A stretch of DNA of 64,000 nucleotides from Cornus controversa. Lineage: Eukaryota > Streptophyta > Magnoliopsida > Cornales > Cornaceae. Below the pieces are notes generated by a model. The model did not search any database, was not told the DNA's origin, and worked only from the letters and a program-made list of their open reading frames with translations. The stretch lies in NCBI GenBank assembly GCA_026545225.1, contig CM048845.1, positions 1,201,001 through 1,265,000 of the forward strand, in the 5' to 3' direction. Below are positions 9,843 through 21,842 of the stretch, in pieces. Each line of letters opens with the position of its first letter. The stretch's first letter is position 1. Position numbers and translations under genes: made by a program.

Positions 9843-11215
9843 TGATAAGTGTTCAATTCTATGCATTTGAACCCTCTTTATTGCATATGTTAGTTCTGTT
9901 TTTGCGTTTACCGAGATATGTTTACGGTATTTTTGTGTTTTTGATGTTTTGCAAGTATTGGAGTAAATGGAGCAAAGTTTGAAGCTTTCTGCAGTCAAGG
10001 GAAGAAATCAGAAAATGCAGCCAAAGGCATCTCGATCAATCGAGATGTTGATCTCGATTAATCGAAATCTCGATCAATCGAGATTTTGCAGAATCCACTT
10101 GGCCACTTGCTCACCTACTCTCCCACTTGCAACAAAATCCCCCTTTTTGCACTACTTAGGGGGATTGTCTGACTTGAACAAGACTCTTGGGGGCCTTCTT
10201 GATACAAGAGATATATATATAGTGATATATATATATATGGTGGGCCCCAAGGTTGAAAGGAAGCCAAAAAGCACACAAAAAGGGCCATATCTCTCATATC
10301 TCACATATCTCTTAAGACACATCAGAATACTTCAAGAGAGACCTTCGGGAGAGGAAGAGGAGAAGTTGAACCAGACCAAGAAGCTTCACTTTCTTCATCA
10401 ATGAAAGGGTGCAAGGCAACCATGAGCAACTAACTCTTCTACTAGGGTGTTGGGTTCAACCCCTAGCCATGTAAACTTGTTCATCTTTGTAGCTCTTGGG
10501 ATTTGTAATTAAATGTTGATTATTTAGCCTAGTGATTATGTACACAAATACATCTCTTTTATATATTCATTTGATATGAAATTTATTCTTGTCTTAGAGT
10601 AAATTTTGTCACTTGAATGCACAACATTTGCATATTCCACAAGAAGTGCAAATGATGGCTAGATAATGGTGTTTAAATGAATGTGTGATGTTAGTTTGTA
10701 TAGACCATGCCAAGACAAGGTAGTTTGGATGCATGTAGTGTTCACTTAGAGAGTAGAGTAATTAGGTAGTTAGTTAGGTTGAAGAGCTAGGCTTGTTGAA
10801 GATGGATTATGATAGGTTAGCACACACATTGATCTTTTGATATGTCATTGAGGTCACAAGCCTAATGATATTGTTAGGCATTTAATTAATGAATCCCATG
10901 CTTGCTACACTTATGAACATGTGAACGGCTAGTGGTGGAAACCAACCCTAGTTCTCTCTCCCAACTTTAAACTCTTTACTTTTCTTGTCATTTCATTCAT
11001 GCAATAGTTTATAAACATAAATTCAAAAATCTGTTTTTAGAATTAAAGTAGAATTAATCTTCCTTTAAGACAATTGCGATTAGTCCTCGTGGGATCGATA
11101 CCCTCTATATAGAACCTTATCTACAAAGATTCGTGCTCTTGCGAGTGGTTAAATTATATTTTGATAAAAAGGGCAAAATTAAGCTTACAATATAATCGGA
11201 GTTTCGACCACATCA
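9843..11215 (+). repeat. 3' LTR of element A
   Basis: This 1373-bp copy runs from TGATAAGTG to CCACATCA and is followed by the TGTCC duplication. It has fewer palindrome units and a shorter TATA run than the 5' copy, which accounts for most of the length difference. Confidence 0.9.
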
Positions 11216-11938
11216 TGTCCTTATCAAGAACGCACATCTTTTAGGACATGTGGTGGAGTGCCGGGGTGACCTTCTTCGCTGCTTATACGCAGCTCATACC
11301 GGCACATGGTTTTCTGTCCCATCGCTCATTTGGGGACAGATGTATAAAGTGTGGGATGCTCTCGTCCGGAAGACGAATAAGAAAGTCGCTACTTGGCAGC
11401 TGCTGTTTCCCTACTTGGTCACAGCCTTTCTTATAGAGGCTAATATCCGCTTCAGTACTACTGACATCCAGATAAGATCGCCTCCACGATTCCAACACAT
11501 TTACTGGGTACGTGTCCGTAGGCATCTGGAGCACCAGTAGTGCCAGGGGCATGAACGTGAGGATATGGACATAGATGATCCCCTGGCGCTAGCAGAGGAG
11601 GACGAGCCTACAAAGGGTGAGCCCTCAGATAAGGAGGCAGAGGAGGATTCGACCGGTCTGAGCCATGAGCAGTTTGATATATTGGCCACCGGATACTCTT
11701 GTCTAGTAACAGATGTAGAGAGACTGCAGCAGGGTTTTGACGAGCACGTTCAAGTGACTTAGAGTTAGCTAGCAGCCATGAGGGGGGATATTACATCTCT
11801 AACCCAAGGTCAGAGGACATTGATTAATGAGTTTCAGACTTTCCGACAGGACCTCCGGACTGTGTTGTATGGCCCAGCTGCCGTTTCAACTTCTGCACTA
11901 CCCAACGAGCCCCCTCCCCCACCACCCACCCTGGATTA
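11216..11938 (+). pseudogene. Element B ORF3, 3' part
   Basis: It continues the interrupted ORF from 731-1035 and aligns with 7332-8029 of element A (for example GDLLRCLYA-HTGTWFSVP and ILATGYSCL). It carries its own in-frame stops: TAG near 11538, then two TAG codons near 11759-11768. Positions that are stops in A can be sense in B and the reverse, so the stops arose mostly after the two families split. It ends in a poly-Pro segment like A. Confidence 0.7.
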
Positions 11939-13717
11939 GTTTAGCATTTTCCTATTTTATTTTCAGTTTTAGTTCTTTATTTATTTTCAGTAGGCCATGT
12001 CTTCGGATCTTTTTATGTATTCCATCATTTCACATTGTACTTAAAATATTTTGTATATTTATGGAATGCAGTTTTGTTTTAATTATAATTTATATTCTCT
12101 GTATTTCTTTTACATTCTGCATCGATATCGCTATCACCAATGCTCTGACTATGTATGTAGTACCAATTTAATAGTTGGCATATGCACGATACAGTTGATG
12201 ATTTCCATTTATTAAAGCATGGTTTCAATTCCCAATACTGTTGAGATTGCTTCAACACAGTATGACTTTAATAAAGAAAGGCAGTCCCTTTGCATACTAT
12301 ACGTTAGTGTGCCTGGATAATCAATATCTTATCGTATATACCTCTTATCGAATTGGGAGTCGCCAGTTCAGAGTTTAGGATGAAGCGTAATGATGCCAAA
12401 AATCATAATCATAAAAAAAAAACAATGTGTTTGCATAATTGCTTTGTTTTTTTGCTTTTATTTACATTTTGTTCCCCATAATGCTCGTGGTATACAGTTG
12501 GTGATCCATGCAGGTTTTACTACGCACGTCGCCACCTGCTCATAATTAACTACTGTTTCTATCAAGAATCGCTTTCCCGGTAATTTTGTTCCTTTATCTT
12601 CTCGTCAAATCATTGAGGACAATGTATGATTTAAGTTTGGGGGTGCGGTATACCACGTACATGTGCTTGCAACTGTTCAATTTTTTTTATTGACGTTGTA
12701 ATGCATTTTTGTGCATTTTTGCCATGATGTCTTGCTTCTTAAGGGAAGACCATCCCAGTAAATGTTCGAGGCAAATGCAGCAGGTAGTTAGGAATTTTTG
12801 ACATTGTAAATACCCGCACTTTTGCAATTTGTGTATTAGGTTAGAATGGTCCACATTTTTGTTCAATTGTGAATATGGTACAGTTCTTACCCTAAATTTG
12901 TCCTTAACAACACAAACTAGCACACATGCATTTTAAGTTGTGGGGTATAAGTCTGATGGAGAATCTTGTAAATTTTTATTTTTCTTTGAACAACTTCAAA
13001 AATGAGTTTTTTTGGTTGTTTTCTAAAAAAAAGAGAGAAAAATTTGTGCAATAAGCATTCTCACTCAATAAATCGGGTCTCTATGCCTCATGAAACAGGA
13101 AGCATTCGCGTATAAGTGTGTAAGGTTGAGCAATAATGAAGCGGGTGACTTGTTTAAGCTCATTGCTTTGTAAGCTCGGTTATTAAGTCTTAAGGGTGCC
13201 TTTTCACCTAATGTCCTAAAACCGTTTGGTTTGTGAGTCATTGACCCAACACTGCTACATGAGCTTGCAAGAAAGCAAAAAGAGTTTAAGCATTGCATAG
13301 TCATCCGTGCACAAGCATTCATGCATGATTCACGGTAATGAACCATAGTGTCGAGCTTTCAATGAGTTTTTCATTTAAAAATAGATATGTTCCTTATTTT
13401 CTCCAAATATGACGATGAGCCTCACGTTAAAATGAATGTTCACTTTTCAAAGAGAATTTTGGGGTTGGCATTGATATTTTTGTTTGAACTGACCATTATG
13501 TGGGGACTGTCATCTAGCTCTCGTTTGCAAAGGTTCATTTTTGTTAAACGTCCACATAGCTCCATAATACCTGTTGCATTTGTCAGGCATGAGATGAATG
13601 GGTTATCATCCCTTATCCACTTAATGATTGATAAATGATCCATTTTTGCATAAGTTAGTTCATTTTATTTTTAATATCGCATTGCTAAGGGACTAGCAAT
13701 ATGTAAGTTTGGGGGTG
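11939..13717 (+). other. 3' noncoding region of element B
   Basis: It aligns along its length with 8030-9842 of element A at clearly lower identity than the A LTR pair. The 13-mer AAGTTTGGGGGTG is present at 12633-12645 and at 13705-13717, the latter abutting the LTR. No gene is seen. Confidence 0.7.
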
Positions 13718-15109
13718 TGATAAGTGTTAAATGTTGCACATTTAAGCCTTCTTAATTGCATATGTTGATTCCATATTTATGTTTACCTAGGTATTTTTAT
13801 GCTATTTTTGTGTTTTTGTTGAATATTAGGTTTTGTCCCAAAAAGGGCGATGTTTCCGATCAAATGTTGTGGAAGTGAAGAAATTAAGAAATTCATGAAA
13901 GCATTTCGCATAATCAAGATGATGATTTTGCACAATCGAAATCTCGATTGTGCGAAATAGAAATTTTGCATGATCAAAATCTCGATTGTGCAGAAACCTC
14001 AATTTTGCACAATCGAGATTCTGCAGACTGCAAGTTGGCCACTTGTCCACTTGTCTTGCCACTTGCCTCCAAGAATGACCTTTGCATGTCCTTTTTGAGG
14101 ATTTTCTGACTTCAAAGAGACATGTGAGGGGAGCATATATATATTAGGTGAATTATATAGATATATGGGCATGGTGGGACCCAATGACACAAGTGGATGG
14201 ACATATATGCATGTTTTGAGCAAAAGAAGAGATACAATTGGGAAGAGGGAGAAGAAGAGTAAGAACCAGACCTTTGGAGCTTCATATCTCTATCCATGGA
14301 GGATTGCAAGTCTCCTGTGTTCAACTAACTTTCCATCTAGGGTGTGGGTGAAGCCCCTACCATGTAACTTGTTCATTTTATAGCAACCTTGGGATTTATA
14401 TTTATATGTTGATTACTTAGCCTAGTGTTTTGTATAATATTTGTGAACCTCTTCAATATATTCATTTGATATCATTTCTTGATCTTATCTTAGAGTATGA
14501 ATATTTCATTTTGAATGCTCAACATTTACAACTTTCACAAAAAGTGTAAATGATGGCTTTGTAATGGTTTTTAACAGAATGTGATATTTCTTGCTTATAT
14601 AGCCCATGCCAAGATAGGGTAGTTTGGATACACGTAGGTACATTTAGAAGATAGGATAAGTAGATAGGTTGAAGGACTATGCTTGTTAAAGATGGGCTAT
14701 GTTTAGTTAGAAATCATGTTTATCTTTAGATATGTCATTGTAGGCCACAAGCCTAATGACATTGTGTTGCATATACTTATAGAAATCTCATTTGCTACAT
14801 ACTTGGACACGTCAAATGGCTAGAGGTGGAAACCACCCCTAGCTCTCTCTCTCTCAACTTTACAAACTCTTTACTTTTAATGCTTCTACATTCTACGAAA
14901 TAGTTTTAAATTCAAACCATAAATTCTGTTTTTAGGATTAAATTGGAAGTTCTCTCTCAATAGTGCAATTCACCCACGTAGTCCTCGTGGGATCGATACC
15001 CTCTATATAGAACCATTTCTACAAAGATTCGTTCTCTTGCGAGTGGTTTAAATTATATTTTGATAGGCAATAGTAAGCTACAAAAAGAAAAGCAAATTTG
15101 GCCACATCA
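13718..15109 (+). repeat. 3' LTR of element B
   Basis: The LTR starts TGATAAGTGTTA, ends CCACATCA and is preceded by the polypurine tract. Terminal sequences and the U5 motif (GTCCTCGTGGGATCGATACC near 14980) match element A, while the middle differs. At 13905-14020 it carries its own hairpin motif, GCACAATCGA with TCGATTGTGC, in place of the A-type motif. The matching 5' LTR is not in the window. Confidence 0.8.
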
Positions 15110-16041
15110 GTCACAGATGGGTTGGTAGCCTCAATAACCATGGACTTGAGATATGGGATTTCGGTACATATCTTGTGTGTGTGTGAGTGTGAACCAATTC
15201 TGAGAGAGTGTGTTGAGTCTTATATGTAACTTATGTGAAATTATATGACTTGTGTGGATGTTTATCCAATTTGAAAGTGTCATATGTCACTTATATGATG
15301 GGGAATGTACTTTATGCATGAATTAAAATTATGTGGTTGTCAAGTTACATTTGATACATATGCCACGATTTGAAAGAAATGAGTAGAAATGTGAGTTTGT
15401 GAAAATTCTGTTGAACTTGTGTTCGGATTCCATTTGGTTATGTGAAATAGATATGATGAGATTGTGCATTATTGCATGTTTAAATTGAAAACTTTGTGGT
15501 AGTCAAGTATCTTGATGTCTATGACAGGTGAAGTGAAGGTTTCAATTTTTGGACTAGAATGATAGGAAGCATGACACGTAGTTAAGTTATGCATTTTGAT
15601 TTGTGTTTATGCGTTGATATGAGATATGAATTTGGATGGATTGCATAACGTTTTACTTTGAGCCGTTGAACTTGCTCATGCCCCTACATTAACACTTTCA
15701 GGGCATGACAAGGAGATGGTTGACGGTGTGTAATCGTAAGTTGGACTTAGAGTTAGAAAGATTTCTTATTTTTGATATTTTGTGTTATGCACGTCTGAGA
15801 TGTGGACATGATGCGCTTAGACATGTATAAAGATATTTCTATTTTGAAATATTGTATATGGACATTGTGCCTTTAATGTTGGTTTTAGACTAGAAGGATT
15901 ATGGATGATGATACATGTGTTCACTTGATGATTTTTCAGGTGTCATGATATTATATATGTTGAAGATGTGTTAGGACGTGTGTGATATGGTGAGGTTTTA
16001 CATAATCACCTCGATTTTCGAGTATTGGTAGTCGGGGCGTG
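15110..16041 (+). repeat. Probable degraded 5' LTR or leader of the Del/Tekay-type element
   Basis: AT-rich noncoding sequence ends in TCGGGGCGTGAC near 16041, like the end of the LTR at 23963. Most of the interior cannot be aligned by eye with 21843-23963, so it may be truncated or rearranged. Gag remnants start about 50 bases later, so the primer site and the N-terminus of gag are missing. Confidence 0.45.
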
Positions 16042-16089
16042 ACGGTGAAGGTGGTTTATCACCTTACGGGTGAAGTGAACTGTTGATCG

Positions 16090-16760
16090 AAGTTCATTAG
16101 GAATTACCATGACATTGAGGTAACTGATTGGGATATGTTCAAGGCATTATTCTTTGAGAAATATTTTTCAGTAACAGTGAAGGATAGCTTGAGGCAAGAA
16201 TTCTTTGATTTACTTCAAGGCACTATGACAGTCATGAAATACGAGACCAAGTTCACTTTTTTAGCTCATTTTGCACAAGAGGTGATCCTTACTGAGGAAC
16301 TCAAGGTGAAAAAATTTGTGAGAGGTCTTCGGACTTTCATAAGGGATAGAGTGTCGGTTTTGGGCTTAACAAGCTATGCTACAGTGGTGGAGAGAGTATT
16401 AATATCAAATGAGTTTAGTAATGATAATCAGAGGATACAGGATGCTAAGAACTAAATGAGGAGCATGGAGTCCTTTCTAGACAATTGTGCTATAAAGAAG
16501 TAAAAGGATGGCAGTTTATTCTTGCAAGGGCAGAAAAAGGCTTGATCGACACCATTTGTGACTGTACCTACAGAATCTTCATGATCCAGAGTGGTGTGCT
16601 TCAATTGTTAGTAGCCTGGGCACTATAGGTCTAAGTGTACATAAGGGCAGGCTACTTCTATTGGGGGGGAAGGTGTTATCATTGTCAATAAATGGGACAC
16701 ATTAGTTGGAATTGTCCTCAGAAGAAGGGCACTCATAGTGGGGATGGGTCGCAACAGAAC
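16090..16760 (+). pseudogene. Chromovirus Gag remnant with two zinc knuckles
   Basis: A gag core fragment (FFEKYFSVTVKD, EFFDLLQGTMTVMKYE, VRGLRTFIRDRV) lies at 16096-16455. Two CCHC knuckles follow, at about 16597-16640 (CFNC..GHYRSKC) and 16672-16722 (CYHC..GHISWNC). Stop codons fall inside both knuckles. The N-terminal part of the family is absent. Non-functional. Confidence 0.75.
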
Positions 16761-16959
16761 TCTACTCAGACTACTAGTACTCCATAGTCTGGCTTTAGGG
16801 CATTGCCTCCACCACAAACAAGACCATCTATTCAGAGTTCACGACCACCAACTAGAGAAGTCACATATAGTGCTCCTAGTTAGTTGTCTGGATATCAGGA
16901 AACTGGGCAGTAGGGCTAAAGAGCACAGTGTCGTGCCTTTACTCTTGTTCCATGAGAGA

Positions 16960-17350
16960 CCTCGGTAGGACCGTTAATGGTTCGAGATACATTCTTAGTT
17001 TCTAGCTCTTGGGCTAGGGTTTTAGTCGACTTGGGTGCATATCATTCACTAATTTATGTTACATTTTCTTGTGCTTTGGGGTTAGAGTGTCATCTCTCAA
17101 TAACGCCTTGTCCGTTAATACACTGATCGGTAGTAGAGTGACCTTGGGTAGTGTTTGTCAGTCTTATGAGATTGAGATTTTAGGTCGCCAACTGGTATTT
17201 GATTTAATTCTCCTTGACATGTCTAGTTTTGATGTGATATTGGGTATGGATTGGCTATCTACCTATAGAGCTACCATTGATTGTTATCGTGGGAGAGTGA
17301 CTATATGCACACCGAAGGGTGTTCATTTTTGTTTTATGGGAGAGTGAGAT
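16960..17350 (+). pseudogene. Chromovirus aspartic protease remnant
   Basis: The active-site region V-D-L-G-A-Y-H-S-L-I is near 17020-17050. After a frame change, 17069-17347 encodes the remainder with the motif V-I-L-G-M-D-W-L-S. Frameshift and stop codons separate it from the reverse transcriptase that follows. Confidence 0.75.
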
Positions 17351-17399
17351 AACTTCTATTTATCTTCTATACATAGTCCTGGCGATCAGAAAGGACTTG

Positions 17400-18853
17400 G
17401 ATGCATTTTAGCTAGCATGCTAGTGGATGGTGAAGATGTGACACATGGAGAGTTTCTTCGTGTTGTACATGAGTTTTTGGATGTGTTTTCAGAGGACTTG
17501 ATCGAATTACCTCTGAAACGTGAAATGGAGTTTGTTATTGAATTAGCTCCAAGTACTATGCCCATTTGTATGGCACCATACCGAATGGCACCAGTAGAAT
17601 TATAGGAATTAAAGGACCAATTGTAAGAGTTGCTAGACAAGGGATTTGTATGACCTAGTACATCGCATTAGGGAATTCCGATCCTCTTTACCAAGAAGAA
17701 AGACAGATCTTTGCAACTTTGCATTGACTATCAGAAGTTGAACCGAGTAACGATCAAGAACAAGTATCATTTGTCAATGATAGATGACTTGTTTGATCAG
17801 CTAAACGGTTTAAAGTGTTTCTCAAATACTAATTTGAGATCGAAACATTACCAGTTGAGGGTTAGAGATGAGGACATTCAGAGAATCGCATTTCATACTT
17901 GATATGGACACTAAGAGTTCTTGGTTATGTCGTTTCGTTTGATGAGCGCATCGGTAACGTTCATGGATTTAATGAACCGTGTCTTTAGTGTCTACTTGGA
18001 CAAGTTTATAGTAGTGTTTATTGACGACATCCTAGTGTACTCGTCTTCAAAAGAAGAGTATGAGGGTCACTTGAGGATTGTGTTACAACTCCTAAGGGAG
18101 AACCGCTTGTATGCCAAATATGAAAAGTGTGAGTTTTGACTAACTAAGGTAAAAAATTTTGGATATGTGGTGTCTGAAAGAGGAGTTTTCGTGGATCTAT
18201 CCAAGATTGAGGTGATGATGAATTGGGAAAAGCCAAAGAGCGTATTTGAAATACGTAGTTTCTTGGGGTTAGCCGGGTATTACCGAAGGTTCGTGAAGGA
18301 CTTCTCGCGGTTGATGGCATCCATGCCTAAACTTACCTAGAAAATAGTTAATTTTTTATGAAATGATGCTTGCGAGCAAGCATTTATGAAATTGCAAAGT
18401 CGATTGACTTTACCTCCAATATTGATTATTCCAGAACGTGGGTTGGGATACACGATTTATTGTGACACTTCACGACTCAGTTTGGGATGTGTATTGATGC
18501 AAACCGAAAAGGTTATGACATATGGCTCACGCCAATTGAAGACACATGAACAGAATTACCCAACTCATGACTTAGAATTAGAGGTAGTGATTTTTGTGCT
18601 TAAGGTATGGAGACATTTTTTGTATGGGGAAAGGTTTGAAGTGTTCTTCGATTATAAGAGTCTCAAATACCTTTTCTCATAAAATGATTTGAATATAAGG
18701 CAACGAAGATGAATGGAGTACATGGACGATTATGATTTTTATTTACAATATTACCTAGAGAAGGTTAATGTGGTAGCAGATGCTTTGAGTGGGAAGTTGT
18801 GTGGTAGCTTGGCAAGCATGGCTATACGTGAGCAGAAGATATCTCAGAAATGA
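17400..18853 (+). pseudogene. Chromovirus reverse transcriptase-RNase H remnant
   Basis: Recognisable blocks in order are [44 protein letters not shown], the catalytic FIDDILVYS at about 18021-18047, FLGLAGYYRRFVKDFS, and the RNase H start [18 protein letters not shown] at about 18447-18500. At least eight stop codons and several small indels break the frame. The order gag, protease, RT, RNase H, integrase marks Ty3/gypsy. Confidence 0.85.
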
Positions 18854-18879
18854 GATTATATTTTAGTGAGGACGGTGAA

Positions 18880-21803
18880 CCAGCAACTTTATTTACCCTC
18901 ATCACTCAACCAACTCTAATTAATAGAGTGATTGAGGAGTAGAGGGAGGATGGTGAGGTAGAGGCTATTCACATTCGGATTACAGGTGGTCAAGTGGTGG
19001 AAGGTTGGACAGTTCATTCCGATGGGAGTTTGAAATTCAGGGGGGAAGATGTTTATTCCTTTGGCTTGTAAGGATGATGTCTTTAGAGAGTTTCATAGCT
19101 CGAGACTTGCAGTACATCTCGGTGGTACCAAGATGTATCATAACCTACGCCGACAATATTGGTGGAAGGGTATAAAGAAAGTTGTGGCTCAGTTTGTAGC
19201 AAGGTGCCTCACTTGCCAACAAGTGATGGCCAAACATCAAAGGCCAACAGGGTTATTACAACCATTACCTGTGGCAATGTGGAAGTGGGAGCATGTCACT
19301 ATGAAATTTTTGACAAGATTTCTAAGGTCGAGGAAGAGTCACGATGAGTTTGGGTCATTGTGGATAAATTAACCAAGGTATCTCATTTTCTCCCTATTTG
19401 GGTGACTGATGATGTGGATAATCTCAGTCGGTTGTATATTGATCAAATTCTAAAGCTACACAGAGTGCCAGTTTCCATCGTATTCGATAGAGACCAGCGG
19501 TTTATGTCACAGTTTTGGCAAAGTTTTCAGACAGCACTTGATACAGACCTTCACTTTAGTACAGTTTTTCATCCTCAGATGGATGGCTAGTCAGAACGTA
19601 CTATGCAGATTTGGAAGGATATGTTATGAGCGTGTTTGCTACATCTTCGTGGTAGTTGAGAGTATCACTTTCCATTAGTGGAGAATGCATACAATAATAT
19701 CTATCAAGCTAGTATTGGGATGGCTCCATTTAAAACATTGTATGACAGACCTTGTAGATCACCTATTTGTTGAACTAAGGTCGGTGAGACAATTTCCTTG
19801 GGGCTAAATATAGTCTGAGAGACTATTCAGAAGATTAAGTTAATAAGGCAGTGATAAGTGTTGAATGTTATACATTCTCGTGCCTTTACTTATGTATCTT
19901 AATCCCATAGCTGCACATATTATATAATTTTTACGTGTTTTTATGTTTTTGATGATTTCAGGTTCAAACTCAGAATGTGGCATAATTCGACTCCTTTATC
20001 AATTCAATAATGCATTCATATTTCTTACCATACTTCATGAAAAGTCTACATCAAGGAATAGTGAAGGGCGTGTCAAGACCGGAGTCAAAAAGATAAAAAG
20101 TTGAAGATCTGTAGAAGAAGGAAGATCGATGCATCGAAGTGCCTACTTCGATGCATCGCAGCTTCGATGCATCAAAGTGCCTACTTCGATACATCGTCCG
20201 AACCTGCTGAAGATATTTTTCTGCAGATATTTTCTCCACTTGTCTAATTTTGCTTGGATAAAGCCTTGCATGAAATTTCTATGATATTTTGAGCCTCGGA
20301 TTAGTTATATAGTTAGAGAATATGTAATAAAAGAAACACACACAATTCTTGGAAGGGAGAGCATATTTTAGAATTCTAGAGAGAGAAAGTGAAGTTCTAG
20401 AGAGGGAAAGCTTCAAAGAGGGCTTTGTAAAGCTTTGAAGACCATTTTGAGCATGGGACCATCTCTGTTTATGGAGTGCTTCCAGCCCACCATGATCAAC
20501 TAATCCTTCTCTGGGGTTTTGACAAACCCTAACTTTGTAAATATATTCTAACTTCAATGAATTAGGGATTTTTATGTATTTGATGTATATGTCTCTTGCC
20601 TTGTGCCTTATATAATTATAAGTTTACAAATTCTTCATGTTCATGTGTTGTGATTTATCTTTTTGTCTTAGAATGCTTAAACTCCTCACATGATGTTCAA
20701 ACACTTGTATGTTTCACAAGGACTACAAGTGATGGCTTGAGACTAGTTTTCACTATAACATGCATAGCTAGATTTGCATAGTCCATGCTTAGAAAATGTG
20801 ATTTTGCTTCAATTAGGCAAGTAGGTAGGTAGGGAAATCATGTGACGATGATTTTACTACAAGTAGGTAATTAGGTAATTAGGTAAATAAGGAAAATCAC
20901 GCTTTTCGAAGATAAATTATAGTATATTAAGGTGTGTGTATTTTCTTGGAGACGTCGTTGTAGGTGGGACTTGTCAACGCGTCATTAGTACACATTTGCA
21001 TGAATTTCCCCAATTTATTATAAGTGTGACATATTACGAGGTTAGCGGGGATGTCTAACCCTAGTCCTTTATTCTTCTCTCAACATTTGTATTTAAATTA
21101 CTTTTTTGCTTTCAAAGTAGAGTAAGTAACAACCAAAACGGTTGTGGTTTAAACAAGAACCAACTCTCAACCTTTAGTGAGTTATACCTACGTAGTCTCT
21201 GTGGGATCGACACCCTCAACTTAGAGCCCTATCCTTCAAGGATTCGTTCTATTGCGAGTGATAAATTTATAAATTGCGAGTAGCGCAACCGCACACAACA
21301 GGTACTGATTGATTACAACTCAGAGTCGTCAAAAGAGCTATGCAAACAAAAGGAGATGTCATTTGGCTTTTGAGGTGAGAGACTATGTTTTTCTTAAAGT
21401 CTCACCACAGAAAGAACTGATGAGATTTGGGCATAGTGACAAGTTATCGCCATGATTTATCGATCCATTCAAGATTTTGGACCGACTTGGTGAGGTTACA
21501 TATCGCTTGGCATTGCTACCGCAAATGTCAAGTGTGCATAATACTATCCACATTTCTATGTTAAGAAAGTATGAGCCAGACCTTTCACATGTGTTAGATT
21601 AGAAAATTCTTGAAGTGGAGGAGGATGTGTCATATGAAGAGAAGTCAATTCAGATTTTGGATTCTAGAGAGCAAGTACTCCAGGGCAAGACCATTCCATT
21701 GGTTAAAGTACTTTGGAGACATCATAGGGTTGAAGAGGCTACGTGAGAACGGGAGCAAGAAGTTCATTCAAAGTATCCTAAGTTGTTTATTGCTTGAGGC
21801 ACG
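18880..21803 (+). pseudogene. Chromovirus integrase and chromodomain remnant, split by a solo LTR
   Basis: The HHCC zinc-binding region and HPGG-like block (FHSSRLAVHLGGTKMY, CLTCQQV) are at about 19080-19230. The core follows: WEHVTMKFLT carries Lys where the first catalytic Asp is expected, FDRDQRFMSQFW retains the second Asp, and DG-stop-SERT is near the Glu region. The frame stops at the solo LTR (19852) and resumes at 21306 with LIDYNSESSKELC. It ends in a chromodomain-like C-terminus (SYEEKSIQILD.., PLVKVLWRHHRVEEATWE) at about 21630-21770. That tail is typical of Del/Tekay chromoviruses. Confidence 0.82.
19852..21300 (+). repeat. Solo LTR inside the integrase remnant
   Basis: The sequence starts TGATAAGTGTTG and ends CACACAACA. 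It has a U5 motif (GTCTCTGTGGGATCGACACC near 21190) and its own hairpin motif CGATGCATCG at 20126-20196. No internal region is attached, so it arose by LTR-LTR recombination. Flanks are GGCAG (19847-19851) and GGTAC (21301-21305), an imperfect 5-bp duplication with two mismatches. The integrase reading resumes right after it. It belongs to the same broad LTR type as elements A and B. Confidence 0.8.
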
Positions 21804-21842
21804 TTTAATTTTGAGGATGAAATTCTTTGAAGGTTGGGAGGT

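Larger units (their letters stand above)
1036..11215 (+). mobile_element. Non-autonomous gypsy-like LTR retrotransposon (element A)
   Basis: The element starts TGATAAGTG, ends CCACATCA and is bounded by the 5-bp direct repeat TGTCC (1031-1035 and 11216-11220). In order it holds a 5' LTR (1036-2484), tRNA-Asp primer site (2491-2508), gag (2770-4710), protease (4711-5604), a palindrome array with promoter-like region (5776-6806), ORF3 (6821-8029), a long 3' noncoding region, a polypurine tract (9830-9842) and a 3' LTR (9843-11215). No reverse transcriptase, RNase H or integrase motif was found, so mobilisation must rely on enzymes from a related element. Gag and protease resemble the Athila/Tat branch of plant Ty3/gypsy elements. 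The LTRs differ at roughly 20 sites by eye, mostly transitions, plus length changes in simple repeats, which implies a fairly recent insertion. Confidence 0.88.
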
